NCBI GenBank assembly: GCA_036346205.1
Contig: JARFJB010001979.1
Coordinates: forward strand, 329,501 to 393,500
Origin: Vesta saturnalis
Lineage: Eukaryota; Arthropoda; Insecta; Coleoptera; Lampyridae
Reading direction: 5' to 3'
Length of the DNA: 64,000 nucleotides
This document shows positions 11,206-20,897 of this stretch, one piece after another (the stretch's first letter is position 1; every line of letters begins with the position of its first letter). Both the position numbers and the translations under genes were made by a program. A model generated the notes under the pieces. That model had not been told where the DNA came from, did not search any database, and worked only from the letters and a program-made list of their open reading frames with translations.

Positions 11206-13292
11206 CAATACCGACTCTATAACAAGGCCGTAGTGCTCTGACGTCAGGATCCTGTGACGTCAGCATGCGGAGGCCATCCGGCGCAATGCACTACCGACTT
11301 CGTAGGTATAGCGCAAATGCACATCGCACCTTACTCTGTGTTCAGTATGCACTTGAATACGTTGTACTTACCATTTGTTTGTTTATTTTGCAGAAGTCTT
11401 ACCCAATTAAAAGTAGATAGTGAATAATTATTAACAATAGTATTAGTGAAGTAGTTTAAAATGCCTAATAAGGGTTGTGTGCCCAATTGTAAAAGAAAGT
11501 ATAAAAGTGGCCCTCGTGTACACGTGTTTAGTTTTCCATCTATTGCACCGTTAGTGCAAAGATGGCTGTCGGCTATTCCACGGAGAAATTTTCTTAACAC
11601 AAAATATACGAAGGTTTGTCAGTTACACTTTAAAGATAGTGACTTTATTAAAAATATATCGGCCCAGGATTCTAAAACGGGGCAATCTGTAACAGTGCCA
11701 CTCAAAATCCCTCGTTTAAAATCCAACGCAGTACCTTCACAATTTCCTAATTGTCCTGGATATTTGTCTAAAAATGTATTAAATCGCAAAAGTCGAGATG
11801 AAAAATTAAAAGATTTAGTTGATTTACACTTGCAACAGGCAATAGAACTAAATATGCAGGAAATGTTAAATTTTGAACAATCCAGAAATTACTCGTTTTA
11901 AAGAATTTTTAACCATTACTTTAAATTTAAATTGGCATAAAATAATACATGACGATAAAATTACAATTTGTCAAATAATATATTCACCTGGGCCAATAAT
12001 TTCTTATGCAGTTACTATAAATTCTGATTTAAAAGTAGAAACCTATTTATATGGCCAGGAGATATGTATTTCTATCACTACATAGGAATAATAGTAATAT
12101 CAAAACACCATTTATTTCAAATAATATTGATGAAATTAAAGATTTACTTGATCATATAGAGTCACTGGGTACGGATAATTTGAAATCTAAAGAGCATAAT
12201 GAAAATAATTTAAAAAAGTTGTTGCTCCACTTTTCGGATGTATTAAGCGGTTTTCATTTTAATGATTGCCTGTTATTAATTGGAGAACAACTAAAATTAC
12301 AAACAATGTCTAAAGAAACGTATCGTTATTCGGCTAATATTATGTTTCTATCATCTTTGTTATTCACAATTAGTCCACATGCATACAGATTTTTAAGACA
12401 TTAAACTTTTTAATTTTACCACACCCCGAAACTATCAAAACGCTTTGCAACTCACATTTAACAGACCCAAGTAAAGATGAACGTAATTTATTTCTAGTAT
12501 ATGCCAAAACTATTATTAAGTATTTAAAAGACAATGAAAAAAACACAATTTTGTTTATGGATAAATACATATTATATTAAACCGTACTTAGATTATAAAG
12601 GTGGCAATGTGGTCGACTTGGCTTCTAATAATACTAATTTAGCAAATGCGGCATATGTTTTTATGATATCTAGTGTTTCATCTAAAGTTAAAGAAGTAGT
12701 TCATATCGCACCAATTTCTCAGTTGACACATGACACGTTTACTTTTATAAAAACTGTAATAATTAATTTAGGATTGCAATTGCAAAGCAATGCAACACTT
12801 TTCTAAAGATAATATACTTAGTATTGTTTACACACATCCATGTGACATCAATAGACCATTATTTTATTTATTTAATCCAGTTCACATTTTGAAATGTATT
12901 CGAAATAATTGGCTAAATTCAAAACCGTCGCAAACCTTCAATTATCCAAATTGGAATACAGGTAGTGAAGAAGAAGCTTGCTTTCAATCTCTTAAAAAGC
13001 TGTATGAAATGGAGAATAGTAAATTATTAACATTCGGTCATACTTTAACTTTAAAAGCATTATATCCCTCAAATTTAGAGAGACAAAATGTAAAATTAGT
13101 TTTAAATGCTTCTTGTTTAAATTAAATATCCTTGATTATTATATTTATTGGTAATTACATTAATTCCGCTATTACAAGTTCGAAATTTTAATACAAATAC
13201 CCGTACATAATGCAGCACAACCGTGCCGAGGTAGGCCTCCAATGCGTGACGTCACAATTCAGCGCTGCGGCCTTGTTATAGAGTCGGTATTG
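11206..13292 (+). mobile_element. P-superfamily (THAP) DNA transposon with perfect 25-bp TIRs
   Basis: The ends begin CAATACCGACTCTATAACAA and are perfectly inverted for 25 bp (11206-11230 and 13268-13292). The flanks repeat GTGTACC (11199-11205, 13293-13299), extendable to an 8-bp GTGTACCC if the border is moved one base. TGACGTCA motifs lie close inside both ends. The interior is a plus-strand THAP-type transposase gene with several breaks. Length (2.09 kb), TSD and THAP domain all fit the P superfamily. Confidence 0.88.
11461..13125 (+). pseudogene. THAP-domain P-type transposase, frameshifted
   Basis: The first frame (11461-11901) begins with a complete THAP zinc finger: Cys6, Cys10, Trp35, Cys53 and His56 in a C2CH arrangement (GCVPNCKRKY, VCQLHF), which in this superfamily binds the element ends. 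Next come frames at about 11873-12085, 12051-12404, 12405-12806 and 12790-13125, each shifted against the last. They match the order of a P-type transposase: a central region, an RNase H-like segment, and the GTP-binding-type insert FNPVHILKCIRNNW near 12870. The last frame stops at 13122-13125, and the C-terminal segment with the final acidic residue is not seen. The polyprotein is therefore broken at least four times and truncated. Confidence 0.8.
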
Positions 13293-13666
13293 GTGTACCC
13301 CATAAGAAAAGATTTTTTTGCAGAGAAGTCAAATGAAACTTCCTTTGCTAAGAGAGTGCGTTTATTTGTTTATTATTTTTGATTTTGATTTTTTTGTTCA
13401 ACAAAATAATGTTTAAAATTTTGAGAAAATAAATAATGCGTTGTATTCCTTTTAATACAAGCTTTCACACGGTGTATCACTTGACCTGCCCTTACATTTG
13501 AAAAAAAAGTTAGGGGTGGCTTCACCCCAGGGTGGATGTATGGAGAAACTGTAACTCCCAGATTGAGGGCTGAAAACAATTATAAAGGATGCCCATCATG
13601 ATTTGTCTCTCGGACTTCACCTCTTTGAGTTACAGAATTTATTCCACTTAGAGTATCTACCCTGTA

Positions 13667-13870
13667 TAATCTGGTGCTTGGGTAATAAATGTTTCAATTT
13701 GTTCATCTGACAAAACTTTTGACTTCTTTGGTTTATAGTTGTCGTTGACGTTTCAGGAAAGCACGTAATTTTGAAAATTTTGTAATCAAATATCTTCTTT
13801 TGTACTAAGTGTAGCTCTCAACATGGAGTAATTTGACCATAACCGTTGAGTGATAATATAAGCAGAGAAA
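13667..13870 (-). pseudogene. Crypton recombinase, N-terminal core-binding block
   Basis: The minus-strand reading gives TQRLWSNYSMLRATLSTKED, then after a shift NVNDNYKPKKSKVLSDEQIE and TFITQAPD. This is the SAM-like core-binding segment that precedes the catalytic domain in insect Crypton-like proteins. The right-hand element (ending 13664) cuts the frame right after APD. The sequence upstream of 13870 is not clearly coding. Confidence 0.72.
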
Positions 13871-14257
13871 CAAATACATGCTAATTTTTATGTATCATTT
13901 TATCCAGCCCTGAAGTAGATGGCATTGAATTTACACTTGGCGCCATCTACCTGCGGTCCAGCTTTTATTTGGAACTAACTGCTATCCAATTACAGATTAT
14001 ATTGCAATGATTCATTCGAAACGTATGTCGGAGACGTTTTCTAAGACGAAACAACCTGTGAAGTTAATTCCTTTATTAACTAACATAATGAAATATATTA
14101 TGAATATAACAATGTAATGCACATTGTGTTCAATATTTCTTACATCTTACGGTTTCTTCTTAACGTATGGTCGTGCAACTTATTAGTGAAATAATAGAAT
14201 AATAATAATAACGTTTATTACAGAATAAAAATTGTATGAGTTATTTTTATTACGAAA
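13871..14257. other. No gene; one hairpin
   Basis: Non-coding stretch between the Crypton block and the THAP exon. It contains an exact inverted repeat GTAGATGGC/GCCATCTAC (about 13916-13950, 17-nt loop). Nothing else was recognised. Confidence 0.4.
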
Positions 14258-14533
14258 ATGGGGCGATCGATTTGTAGATATATTAACTGTACAAATACTC
14301 AACATATAAATTCAAATTTGATGTTTTTTAAATTTCCGAAAAACAATGAATTACGTGAAAAATGGATTTTAAGTAGCGGAAATATGAAATTATTTGATTT
14401 AGAAGAGAAAGACATTTTGAGTAAGGTTTTGTGTAAAAAACATTTTAATAGGCACTTCTTAATCCGAAGTATTAAATCGTCTTCCTTTCGCTTGGGTAAA
14501 ACAGCAATTCCCTACGCTTATGATAAAAAGGAG
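14258..14533 (+). CDS. THAP zinc-finger exon, probable first exon of a P-type transposase
   Basis: Opens with MGRSICRYINC and shows the THAP C2CH pattern: Cys6, Cys11, Trp36, Cys59 and His62 (KVLCKKHF). The frame runs to 14581, but AAGGAG|GTATGT at 14533/14534 is a good splice donor just after the domain, so I end the exon there. Downstream, after large insertions, a basic coiled-coil and P-type transposase body occur in the same orientation (19410-22880), suggesting one split gene. It differs in sequence from the THAP domain at 11461. A fragment of an unrelated THAP gene is the alternative. Confidence 0.6.
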
Positions 14534-14581
14534 GTATGTAGTGCCAGTTATGAATTTACCTTTAATCAATTTAACCCTTAA

Positions 14582-15184
14582 CCACTAGTAAAATTTTAAG
14601 CGACTGCTATACTGCAAGAGAATTGCTGTAGAATTTGATTTTTATTGATTTTTTAATCAAACATTTTAAAAATACCTACGCTAAAGCATGAGATATCGGC
14701 ATTAGTAACTCGTCAAATTAAAGACAGAGAAACGTTTGTTTTTCTAATTTAATGTTTCTATGTATATTTATCTGACTTTGGGAAATACTAATAGAATAAA
14801 ATTCTAGATTCATGACAAAATTAAAGTTGGCAGAAGCAACCGATACAGTGCTTCATATGGAATAAATTCCTTATAAAATAAAGAAATAATTTCCATTAAA
14901 AACGCACGGGTTGTAAAATTTGTATTTTTTCTTTTATCAAACTACTTTAGATCACATTCTTCCTTGTCAATTTTTGTTAGCATTATCAGCACTATTGAAG
15001 AGAAATTATGAATCTTCTTTGCGATATATCTATGAATTCGATTTTAAATTATTTTTATTTGACTATTGTCTGTGTAAATATAAAAATAAAATAATTTGGA
15101 TCTTATTAAAATAAGAGCTTATTTATACTAGGTGTAACAGGATCATGGTACATCCTAATTTTTCTTTTGTTTTTAAAGTTAAAC
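14582..15184. other. No gene seen
   Basis: AT-rich sequence, probably the first intron of the THAP/P-type gene. The plus-strand frame at 14920-15114 has no recognisable motif. Confidence 0.35.
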
Positions 15185-15524
15185 ATTTCAAAGTTGTATG
15201 AAAATGTAAACTTTCACCATTAACACTCATAATAAAATACTTATCTTTTTTGGGATTTTTTAATGGTGTACTTTAAATTATACAATCTAAACGTTTTGAT
15301 AACACTTACAGTTATCTTCGTCAGTAGTAATGTTAGCTTTCGTCGTAGAGAGTGTTCTGGTTTGTCATCTTTGAGGCAGTTTAATAATATTTAATTTTAT
15401 GGCCTAGTTATTCTTTACTAAAAAAATTTTATAGTTGGCTTTATGTTTCCCAAACTGTTATAGCAGGCTTATGTTTATATTTTAATTTTTCAAATTTGAC
15501 AGAATTGTTTACTACAGAACTTCA

Positions 15525-16409
15525 GTTTGGTATAGATATGTAGATGACACATTTGTTATTTGGAGACGTGGAGAAGAAGCACTGCATGAGTTTTTGGTTT
15601 TTATAAATGGTATACATCCTAGTATTCAGTTTACCATGGAAAAAGAAACTAATGGAAGTTTACCATTTCTTGACATATTAATATCAAAAAATAATAATTC
15701 ACTATCTTTTAAGGTTTACAGAAAGCCGACACACACTGATAGATACCTTCATAAATTATCCAACCACCATCCACGTCAAAAAATTAGTGTAATTAAATCT
15801 TTAGTAGATCGAGCAAAACGAATTTGTGACCCTGAATTTTTGAATGATGAATATAAATATTTAAGAAAATCCTTACAAGATAATGGATATTCACTTACAG
15901 ATATTAATAATGTTATTACACCTTCTAGGCGTAACCTTAAAGAAAAACCAGTTCTTAATGTTGGTACTGCTTTTCTTCCTTTTATAGCTAATGTTACAAA
16001 TAGAATTGAAAATATCCTAATCAAATATGGCATTAGGATTATTTTTAAACCTACAAGAAAAATTAAAGAACATTTAAGATCACCTAAAGATGTGTCAAAC
16101 CCTTTATCATCTTCCGGAGTGTATAAGTTATCTTGTTCATGTGGAAAAGTATACATCGGGACCACAAAACGTAGCTTTGATACAAGACGCAAAGAACATA
16201 TGAGATTTTGTAGATTGGGTCAACCAGAGGGGTCTGCTGTGGCTGACCATGCCCTGAATAATCTAAATCATGACATTCAATTTGACAATATGGAAATATT
16301 GTCAAGACAAACCCATTATTATGTTCGTTTGCAACGTGAAGCTATTGAAATATATAAACACCCGAATAATTTTAATAGACAAGAAGAAAATCTCCGTTTA
16401 AATAAATAG
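15525..16409 (+). CDS. Penelope-like RT (C-terminal part) with GIY-YIG endonuclease, truncated
   Basis: The frame entering near 15525 shows the reverse-transcriptase catalytic box as YRYVDDTFVIWRRGEEAL, followed by the RT thumb region (PFLDILI, FKVYRKPTHTDRYLH) of Penelope-like elements. The C-terminal third is a GIY-YIG nuclease: GVYKLSC, GKVYIGTTKRSFDTRRKEH, and later Glu in QREAIEIYKHPNNFN. The N-terminal two thirds of the RT are missing, consistent with 5' truncation during retrotransposition. The first internal Met is at 15594, but reading clearly starts upstream in the pseudo-LTR. The remaining frame is open to a TAG at 16407, so this copy is truncated but otherwise little damaged. Confidence 0.85.
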   Translation, partial: VWYRYVDDTFVIWRRGEEALHEFLVFINGIHPSIQFTMEKETNGSLPFLDILISKNNNSLSFKVYRKPTHTDRYLHKLSNHHPRQKISVIKSLVDRAKRICDPEFLNDEYKYLRKSLQDNGYSLTDINNVITPSRRNLKEKPVLNVGTAFLPFIANVTNRIENILIKYGIRIIFKPTRKIKEHLRSPKDVSNPLSSSGVYKLSCSCGKVYIGTTKRSFDTRRKEHMRFCRLGQPEGSAVADHALNNLNHDIQFDNMEILSRQTHYYVRLQREAIEIYKHPNNFNRQEENLRLNK

Positions 16410-17045
16410 GTTTTGGCATCTTATAATTAAAAAAAAGCATAATGATACGCCTTGATTTTAATTTATTTTCAACTTTTGGTATGTCTAGGTTTTTTGCTGT
16501 GTTTTTCCTAGACCTTGAAGCAAATGCTTTACCAATTATATGTTAAATTACCACAGCACTATAATTTAACATAAGTAGTTGAAATTAAATTAAAATTAAA
16601 AATTACAAAGAACGTTCTGCATTGTGCTTTTCATTGTTAATAACACTTCCAATTATTGATAAAGATATCTCTTTGTTAGATTTAACTGGGTTATTTTATT
16701 TGATGTAATGTTTGGATTTGTGAATGCTTCTATCATTTTAAAATTGAAGTTATTCACAACTTTACACTTACATCATAACTCGATTAAATTTTGTTAAATG
16801 TGTTTTTTGGCTGGCAAATTACATTGTTAGCTTTCGTCGTAGAGAGTGTTCTGGTTTGTCATCTTTGAGGCAGTTTAATAATATTTAATTTTATGACCTA
16901 GTGATTCTTTACTAAAAAAATTTTATAGTTGGCTTTATGTTTCCCAAACTGTTATACTAATAGCAGGCTTATGTTTATGTTTTAATTTTTCAAATTTGAC
17001 AAAATTGTTTACTACATCTTTAACAATTTTTAACAAACATTACTA

Positions 17046-17076
17046 CTGACGAAGATAACTGTAAGTGTTATCGAAA
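17046..17076 (+). ncRNA. Hammerhead-ribozyme-like core in the Penelope end repeat
   Basis: CTGACGA (17046-17052) fits the hammerhead box CUGANGA. It is followed by a six-base-pair stem, GATAAC (17054-17059) with GTTATC (17067-17072), and then GAAA at 17073-17076. Penelope-like elements are known to carry hammerhead motifs in their terminal repeats. The mirrored copy on the minus strand (15324 down to about 15293) keeps the stem, but the GAAA box has become AAAA. I cannot settle stems I and III or the cleavage site by eye. Confidence 0.55.
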
Positions 17077-17379
17077 CGTTTAGATTGTATAATTTAAAGT
17101 ACACCATTAAAAAATCCCAAAAAAGATAAGTATTTTATTATTTCAAAGTTGGTACATCTCATATTCATATCAAAATGAAATGTTAACATATTTTTTAGAT
17201 ATTTTGTTTTTTAATCTCAGACCAAAATTTAGCACATTGATTAATTCCTTATTAAACGTACTTTTCAACGATACCTCGGTACCACTATAGTACCAGAGAA
17301 AAGCCACTTTTAATGTGGCGAGAATCTTTCGGTATAATAAACAATGTTGACTAAAAATTAAACAAGTAATACCGCTGAC

Positions 17380-17542
17380 CAGTGGCGTAGCCAGAATCTT
17401 GCTATAAGTGGCGTTTTAGTAGTCAGGGAGGGAGGGGCTCGCTTGAAAAAGTGAAACTTACACAAGCGCGCATCGCGGATATGTAGTAAATTAACGTAAT
17501 ACGGGGTGGGGTTAGGCCCCTCCCTTGATCGCTACGCCAATG
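17380..17542. mobile_element. Small hAT-like MITE (163 bp)
   Basis: Begins CAGTGGCGTAGCCAG and ends as the inverse of CATTGGCGTAGCGATC. The flanks CCGCTGAC (17372-17379) and CTTCTGAC (17543-17550) agree at 6 of 8 positions, as in an aged hAT duplication. There is no coding capacity. The ends resemble those of the complete hAT at 41150-45554, so that kind of element may mobilise it. Confidence 0.65.
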
Positions 17543-17719
17543 CTTCTGACTTGCTTTTAGATTTTTTCGTGTCGTTACTGATGGCTAGAACAAAATCCAT
17601 GCAGTCACGGCACTCTTGATTAAAAAACAACAAACTGTCAAAAAATATTTTGGAATTTCAAATATTACTTGTTTGGTATGATTGAACGTAGAAAATTACG
17701 CGCAATCCGAATATGAAAA

Positions 17720-17775
17720 AGTATATAGGGTGTTTCATTTAAAAATCAAAAGTTGATGTCACTTCTAGAAAAACA
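17720..17775 (+). repeat. Solo terminal repeat of a mariner-like element
   Basis: TATAGGGTGTTTCATTTAAA near 17725 resembles the AGGGTGTTTC-type tips of long-TIR mariner-like elements seen elsewhere in the window. No partner end was found. Confidence 0.4.
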
Positions 17776-17869
17776 CTCACTTGTATTTTAAATTAGAAAA
17801 CAGATGCGTAGCCTTTTATATAACAGTATTCGATTTAGCATGTAACATACAGTGTGTTCTTAAAGTATG

Positions 17870-18520
17870 GAACAAATTTATTTTAAGGCAAGTGGAAGAG
17901 TTTTGTAAAAAATGCAAGTCAACTTTAAAATTTAAGAAGGGGATCCACCGGATCGGCCGTCACCTAGGTCAGCGTCACGTCAGCAGCACCAACAACACGT
18001 CACAAATCTCGGAAAGATATGGTTCTTATGTGGAGAAGAGATCACAGAAGAATATCTAAAGTGCCAGGTAAAACTACCGTCAGCTCTTAAGAACCCAGTG
18101 CACACAGTTGAAAATTCGTTAATGAAGGCGGCAATTATTGAAGCAGCCGCACGTCGAGGTGATGAGTGGGGCCAGCAGATTGTAGATCACCTTATTTGTC
18201 AGGGGGCTGACCTAGTAGCTGCGGATGCTAGATATGACCACCGTTGCCACCAAAATTTGTACTCATTACCGAGATCTTTAGAAAAGAGGCCATTAATGCA
18301 CCCAGCGCCAAGTAATCTGCCACTATTTATTCGTACCTGCAATAAAACAGAGAAGGGTGACAATTCTCGCTTCAAGAACTAATGCAGCAGATTACAGGTG
18401 AGTACGTTACAGACGTAAGAACGATCAAAGCTCACCTCAAAAAACATTTCGGCGACAAAATTGTAATAACAGACGTTGACCTAATTATGACAGTGGTGTG
18501 CTTCAGAGATATCGGATAAG
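17870..18520 (+). pseudogene. Fragment of an unidentified multi-copy protein
   Basis: Successive frames give NTSQISERYGSY, LCGEEITEEYLK, LPSALKNPVHTVENSL, EAAARRGDEWGQQIVDHL, GADLVAADARYDHRCHQNLY and, after a shift near 18380, LMQQITGEYVTDVRTIKAHL and FGDKIVITDVDLI. Frames change at about 18055 and 18380. The CxxC-like start and the ADxxYHxxC-like block resemble a repetitive insect protein whose function I do not know; I assign none. It sits in the gap between the THAP exon and the P-type body and is probably another inserted element fragment. Confidence 0.5.
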
Positions 18521-18758
18521 CAGGCACCAAACTAGTACAAGGAAAGAGCATTTCACGTGCATTTAAGATTCCAGAATATTTTTTTTTACAAGAACAATTA
18601 TTTAACCTAAGGCTCTTATTAATAACGTTAGGAGTTAAAGGGCAATTTAAAATAATTGGCTTTGAGATAAAGATACTAAATACTTAATTTCAATAAACTA
18701 TTTCAGTTCAAAGCACTAGAAAACACTAAGAAAGTATGCATGTGAGAAGTCTACTGCC

Positions 18759-19064
18759 CAGGCCCGGCCTTCCAAGAAATGTGGTGGCTATCCGGGCCGC
18801 ACGGTCGAGACGGATTTGCAATGACCGAAAATATTATTTATAGTGTGATAGATATTTCGAACTTAATACATTGAATTATTAACTTATATACTTTTTCAAT
18901 TTTTCCTTAGACACTTCATATACATTTTTTAAAATTAATTCACGCTACTGTCATTTTAGATTTACTGTACTCGACATAAAATTTTGAAGTGTACCTATTA
19001 AACATCGTTTTGGGTCCTACAAATTCTTGCACTCGGGCCCCAAAATTCTGAAAGGGCGGTCCTG
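18759..19064. mobile_element. hAT-like MITE (306 bp)
   Basis: The ends CAGGCCCGGCCTTCCAAGAA and (inverted) CAGGACCGCCCTTTCAGAA form imperfect TIRs. The flanks CTACTGCC and ATAATGCC agree at 6 of 8 positions. The interior is AT-rich and non-coding. Confidence 0.6.
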
Positions 19065-19409
19065 ATAATGCCTATTTTTCCAAAACCATAACAGTTAATA
19101 TTAAATAATAATTAAGCTAATAGTTTAGTTTAATAACGAACATTTTAAGATGGTACGCATCAAAATTGTTTCTTCATTCTTTGAAAACTTGCATCGAAAG
19201 TCCAAGTCAAAGGAAGAAGTAACTGCTAAAGTAGCATCTTCTATTCAATGGTCTCCAATGTCCGTAAAAAAAGTGAGAACATTCGTACATATAAAAGAGC
19301 TACCAAAAGTTCTAAAATGTACGAATAAAATGTAGAATCCAGTAGATTAGAAAATGTACCTTTCATATCTAGTGAATCTCAATTCCAAACTCCATCAAAA
19401 AATATTAGC

Positions 19410-20890
19410 AATGCCTTCGCCTAGCGAAAACCAAAAAAGAAAACCGAAAAATGTAAAAATTGTGAACTAAATAAAAAACTACGTGCTAAAATTAACCGCA
19501 AAAATGCAATATTGAAAAGACAATTATTTAATCTGCGTCGTACTTTGAAATCAAAATCAAGTACTATCAATTACATCAACAAAAATATTTCCACGGTGAT
19601 TAAAATGTTAACAGTCTATCATGCTACCGATATATACGCAACAAATTAAAATTGCCATTTCCATCAGTTCTTGGAATATTCCCCCCATTAGATTTAATTG
19701 AGGTATTTGAAGATCTCGGCGAAATAGGAAGATCTGGCAACATTGCAACTCAGGCCTTAGTTTTTATGGTGCGGGGACTACTATTTAGTTGAAAGATGCT
19801 AGTATCATATTATTTAAGTTCTGGGACCATCAAAGCCGATAAATTGAAAGAACTTATGCTTATCGCAATCAATAAGTTTTTAAGCATAGGTTTAAAAGTA
19901 AGAGCTGTTGTTTCCGATCAGCGATCGAATAATAGAAAAGATTTTTCCGATTTAGGCGTTCATAAGAATAAAACGTCTATTATGATTTACAAGCAGACAA
20001 TATATACACTATTTGATTTTCCTCGCTTAGTTAAAGGCATGCGAAATATTTTAATGAAACAAAATATTTCATTCACGTGCACAAAAACAGCTTCATGGAA
20101 TGATATAGTCAATATCTATGAAATTGACAAGAAAAACAAAACCACTAGGGCACTAGTTAAGATAACCCCTGCTCACATACGCCCAAATAATTTTGAAAAA
20201 ATGAAGGTCAAGTATGCCATGCAGATATTTAGTGCACGAGTACTGAGTAGCAACCACCATACGGACTGTAGTTCGTACTAAGGAATTAAATTCCAAAACT
20301 GCCGAAGACACAGCTGAATTTGTTTCAATAATGAATAACCTAATAGACTTATTGAACACCAAACTACTTTTCTCACCAAACCCATACAAATGTGCGTTAT
20401 CAGTGTATAAACGTTTTCCCTGTGATGAGTTACAAAAAATGTTGAATTTACTTTTTACTTTAAAAGTGTTTAACGGCAAAAATCGTGAGAAAAAAAACAT
20501 TTATTGTTTCAACGGATTAGAGCATACCATAAGAACTACGTTAAGTTTATGGGAAGACTTGGAGAATGAGAACTACAAGTTTTTACTAACGAACCGTTTG
20601 AATCAAGATCCCCTGGAAAATCTATTCTCTGTTATTAGAAGCAAGGGCGGCTACAACCCAAACCCAACATGCTCCAAGTTTCGCCAAAATTTGCAGCACA
20701 AAATGTACATTAGTGTAGCCGCACCAATTGGAACGCCAAATTGTGAATCAGATGATTTGCAAGATTTAATAATTGATGGCGTACTAACGGAAAATGTTGA
20801 AATTCAGGACAGAGCAGCACCATTCATTCTTCGAACACCGAAGAGTCCAGTAATGGAAGTGAAAGCTCATACCCGTATGTGCTTCATTTT
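19410..20890 (+). pseudogene. P-type (THAP9-like) transposase body
   Basis: Begins with a basic coiled-coil typical of the region after a THAP domain (CKNCELNKKLRAKINRKNA), then LPFPSVLGI. A jump leads to LDLIEVFEDLGEIGR and QALVFMVRGL; the segment that should carry the first catalytic Asp is missing between them. After a stop near 19790, 19796-20281 gives LVSYYLSSGTIKADKL, VVSDQRSNNRK and a GTP-binding-type insert (FPRLVKGMRNIL). A shift near 20260 leads to 20331-20890 with the strongly conserved LLTNRLNQDPLENLFSVIR and GGYNPNPTCSKFRQ. The frame then meets HTR|GTATGTG near 20873, a possible splice donor. Breaks and the missing segment make it inactive. Confidence 0.78.
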
Positions 20891-20897
20891 AGTTTAG

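Larger units (their letters stand above)
9506..13664 (+). mobile_element. Second long-TIR mariner-like element, carrying a P/THAP insertion
   Basis: The inverted arms of about 260 bp (9506-9765 and 13405-13664) share AGTGGAATAAATTCTGTAAC, GAAGCCACCCCTAAC and GTGTGAAAGCTTGTATTAA. TA flanks both ends (9504-9505, 13665-13666). The Crypton protein is interrupted here. The transposase remnant is at 10203-11190. The P/THAP element at 11206-13292 is inserted just after the transposase stop, so the element proper is only about 2.1 kb. Confidence 0.82.
5415..13870 (-). pseudogene. Crypton-type tyrosine recombinase gene, split by three transposons
   Basis: Four minus-strand blocks read in order as one Crypton-like protein, a transposon family that moves with a tyrosine recombinase: 13870-13667, 9487-9127, 6867-6725 and 5578-5415. 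Each gap is exactly one TA-flanked DNA transposon (9506-13664, 6870-9124, 5581-6722). The blocks contain a core-binding segment (LWSNYSMLRATL, NYKPKKSKVLS), a catalytic-domain start with an Arg (VALIFDVAGACRREL), a middle segment, and the C-terminal active-site region (TGHCFSRSSATILV, LKRHGGWKSSTVAEGY). A short intron, 9426-9486, fits GT/AG borders. Frameshifts occur between blocks, and there are stops after the block at 9487 and near 5550. The N-terminus may be the exon-like piece at 24518-24628, but that is uncertain. Confidence 0.8.
15185..17151 (+). mobile_element. Penelope-like retroelement, 5'-truncated, with repeated ends
   Basis: Outer inverted arms (about 15231-15328 and 17037-17144) share AATAAAATACTTATCTTTTT and the phrase around GATAACTGTAAGTGTTATC. 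Just inside is a direct repeat of ~190 bp (15329-15520 and 16825-17022) that begins GTTAGCTTTCGTCGTAGAGA, like the pseudo-LTR arrangement of Penelope-like elements. ATTTCAAAGTTG occurs at 15185-15196 and 17140-17151 and may be the target duplication. The coding part at 15525-16409 is the end of the reverse transcriptase plus a GIY-YIG endonuclease. A hammerhead-ribozyme-like core sits in the right end repeat. Confidence 0.82.

Noticed and set aside
15776..16192. Minus-strand frame opposite the Penelope-like coding region
   Set aside because: Antisense shadow of the RT/GIY-YIG frame with no motif of its own.
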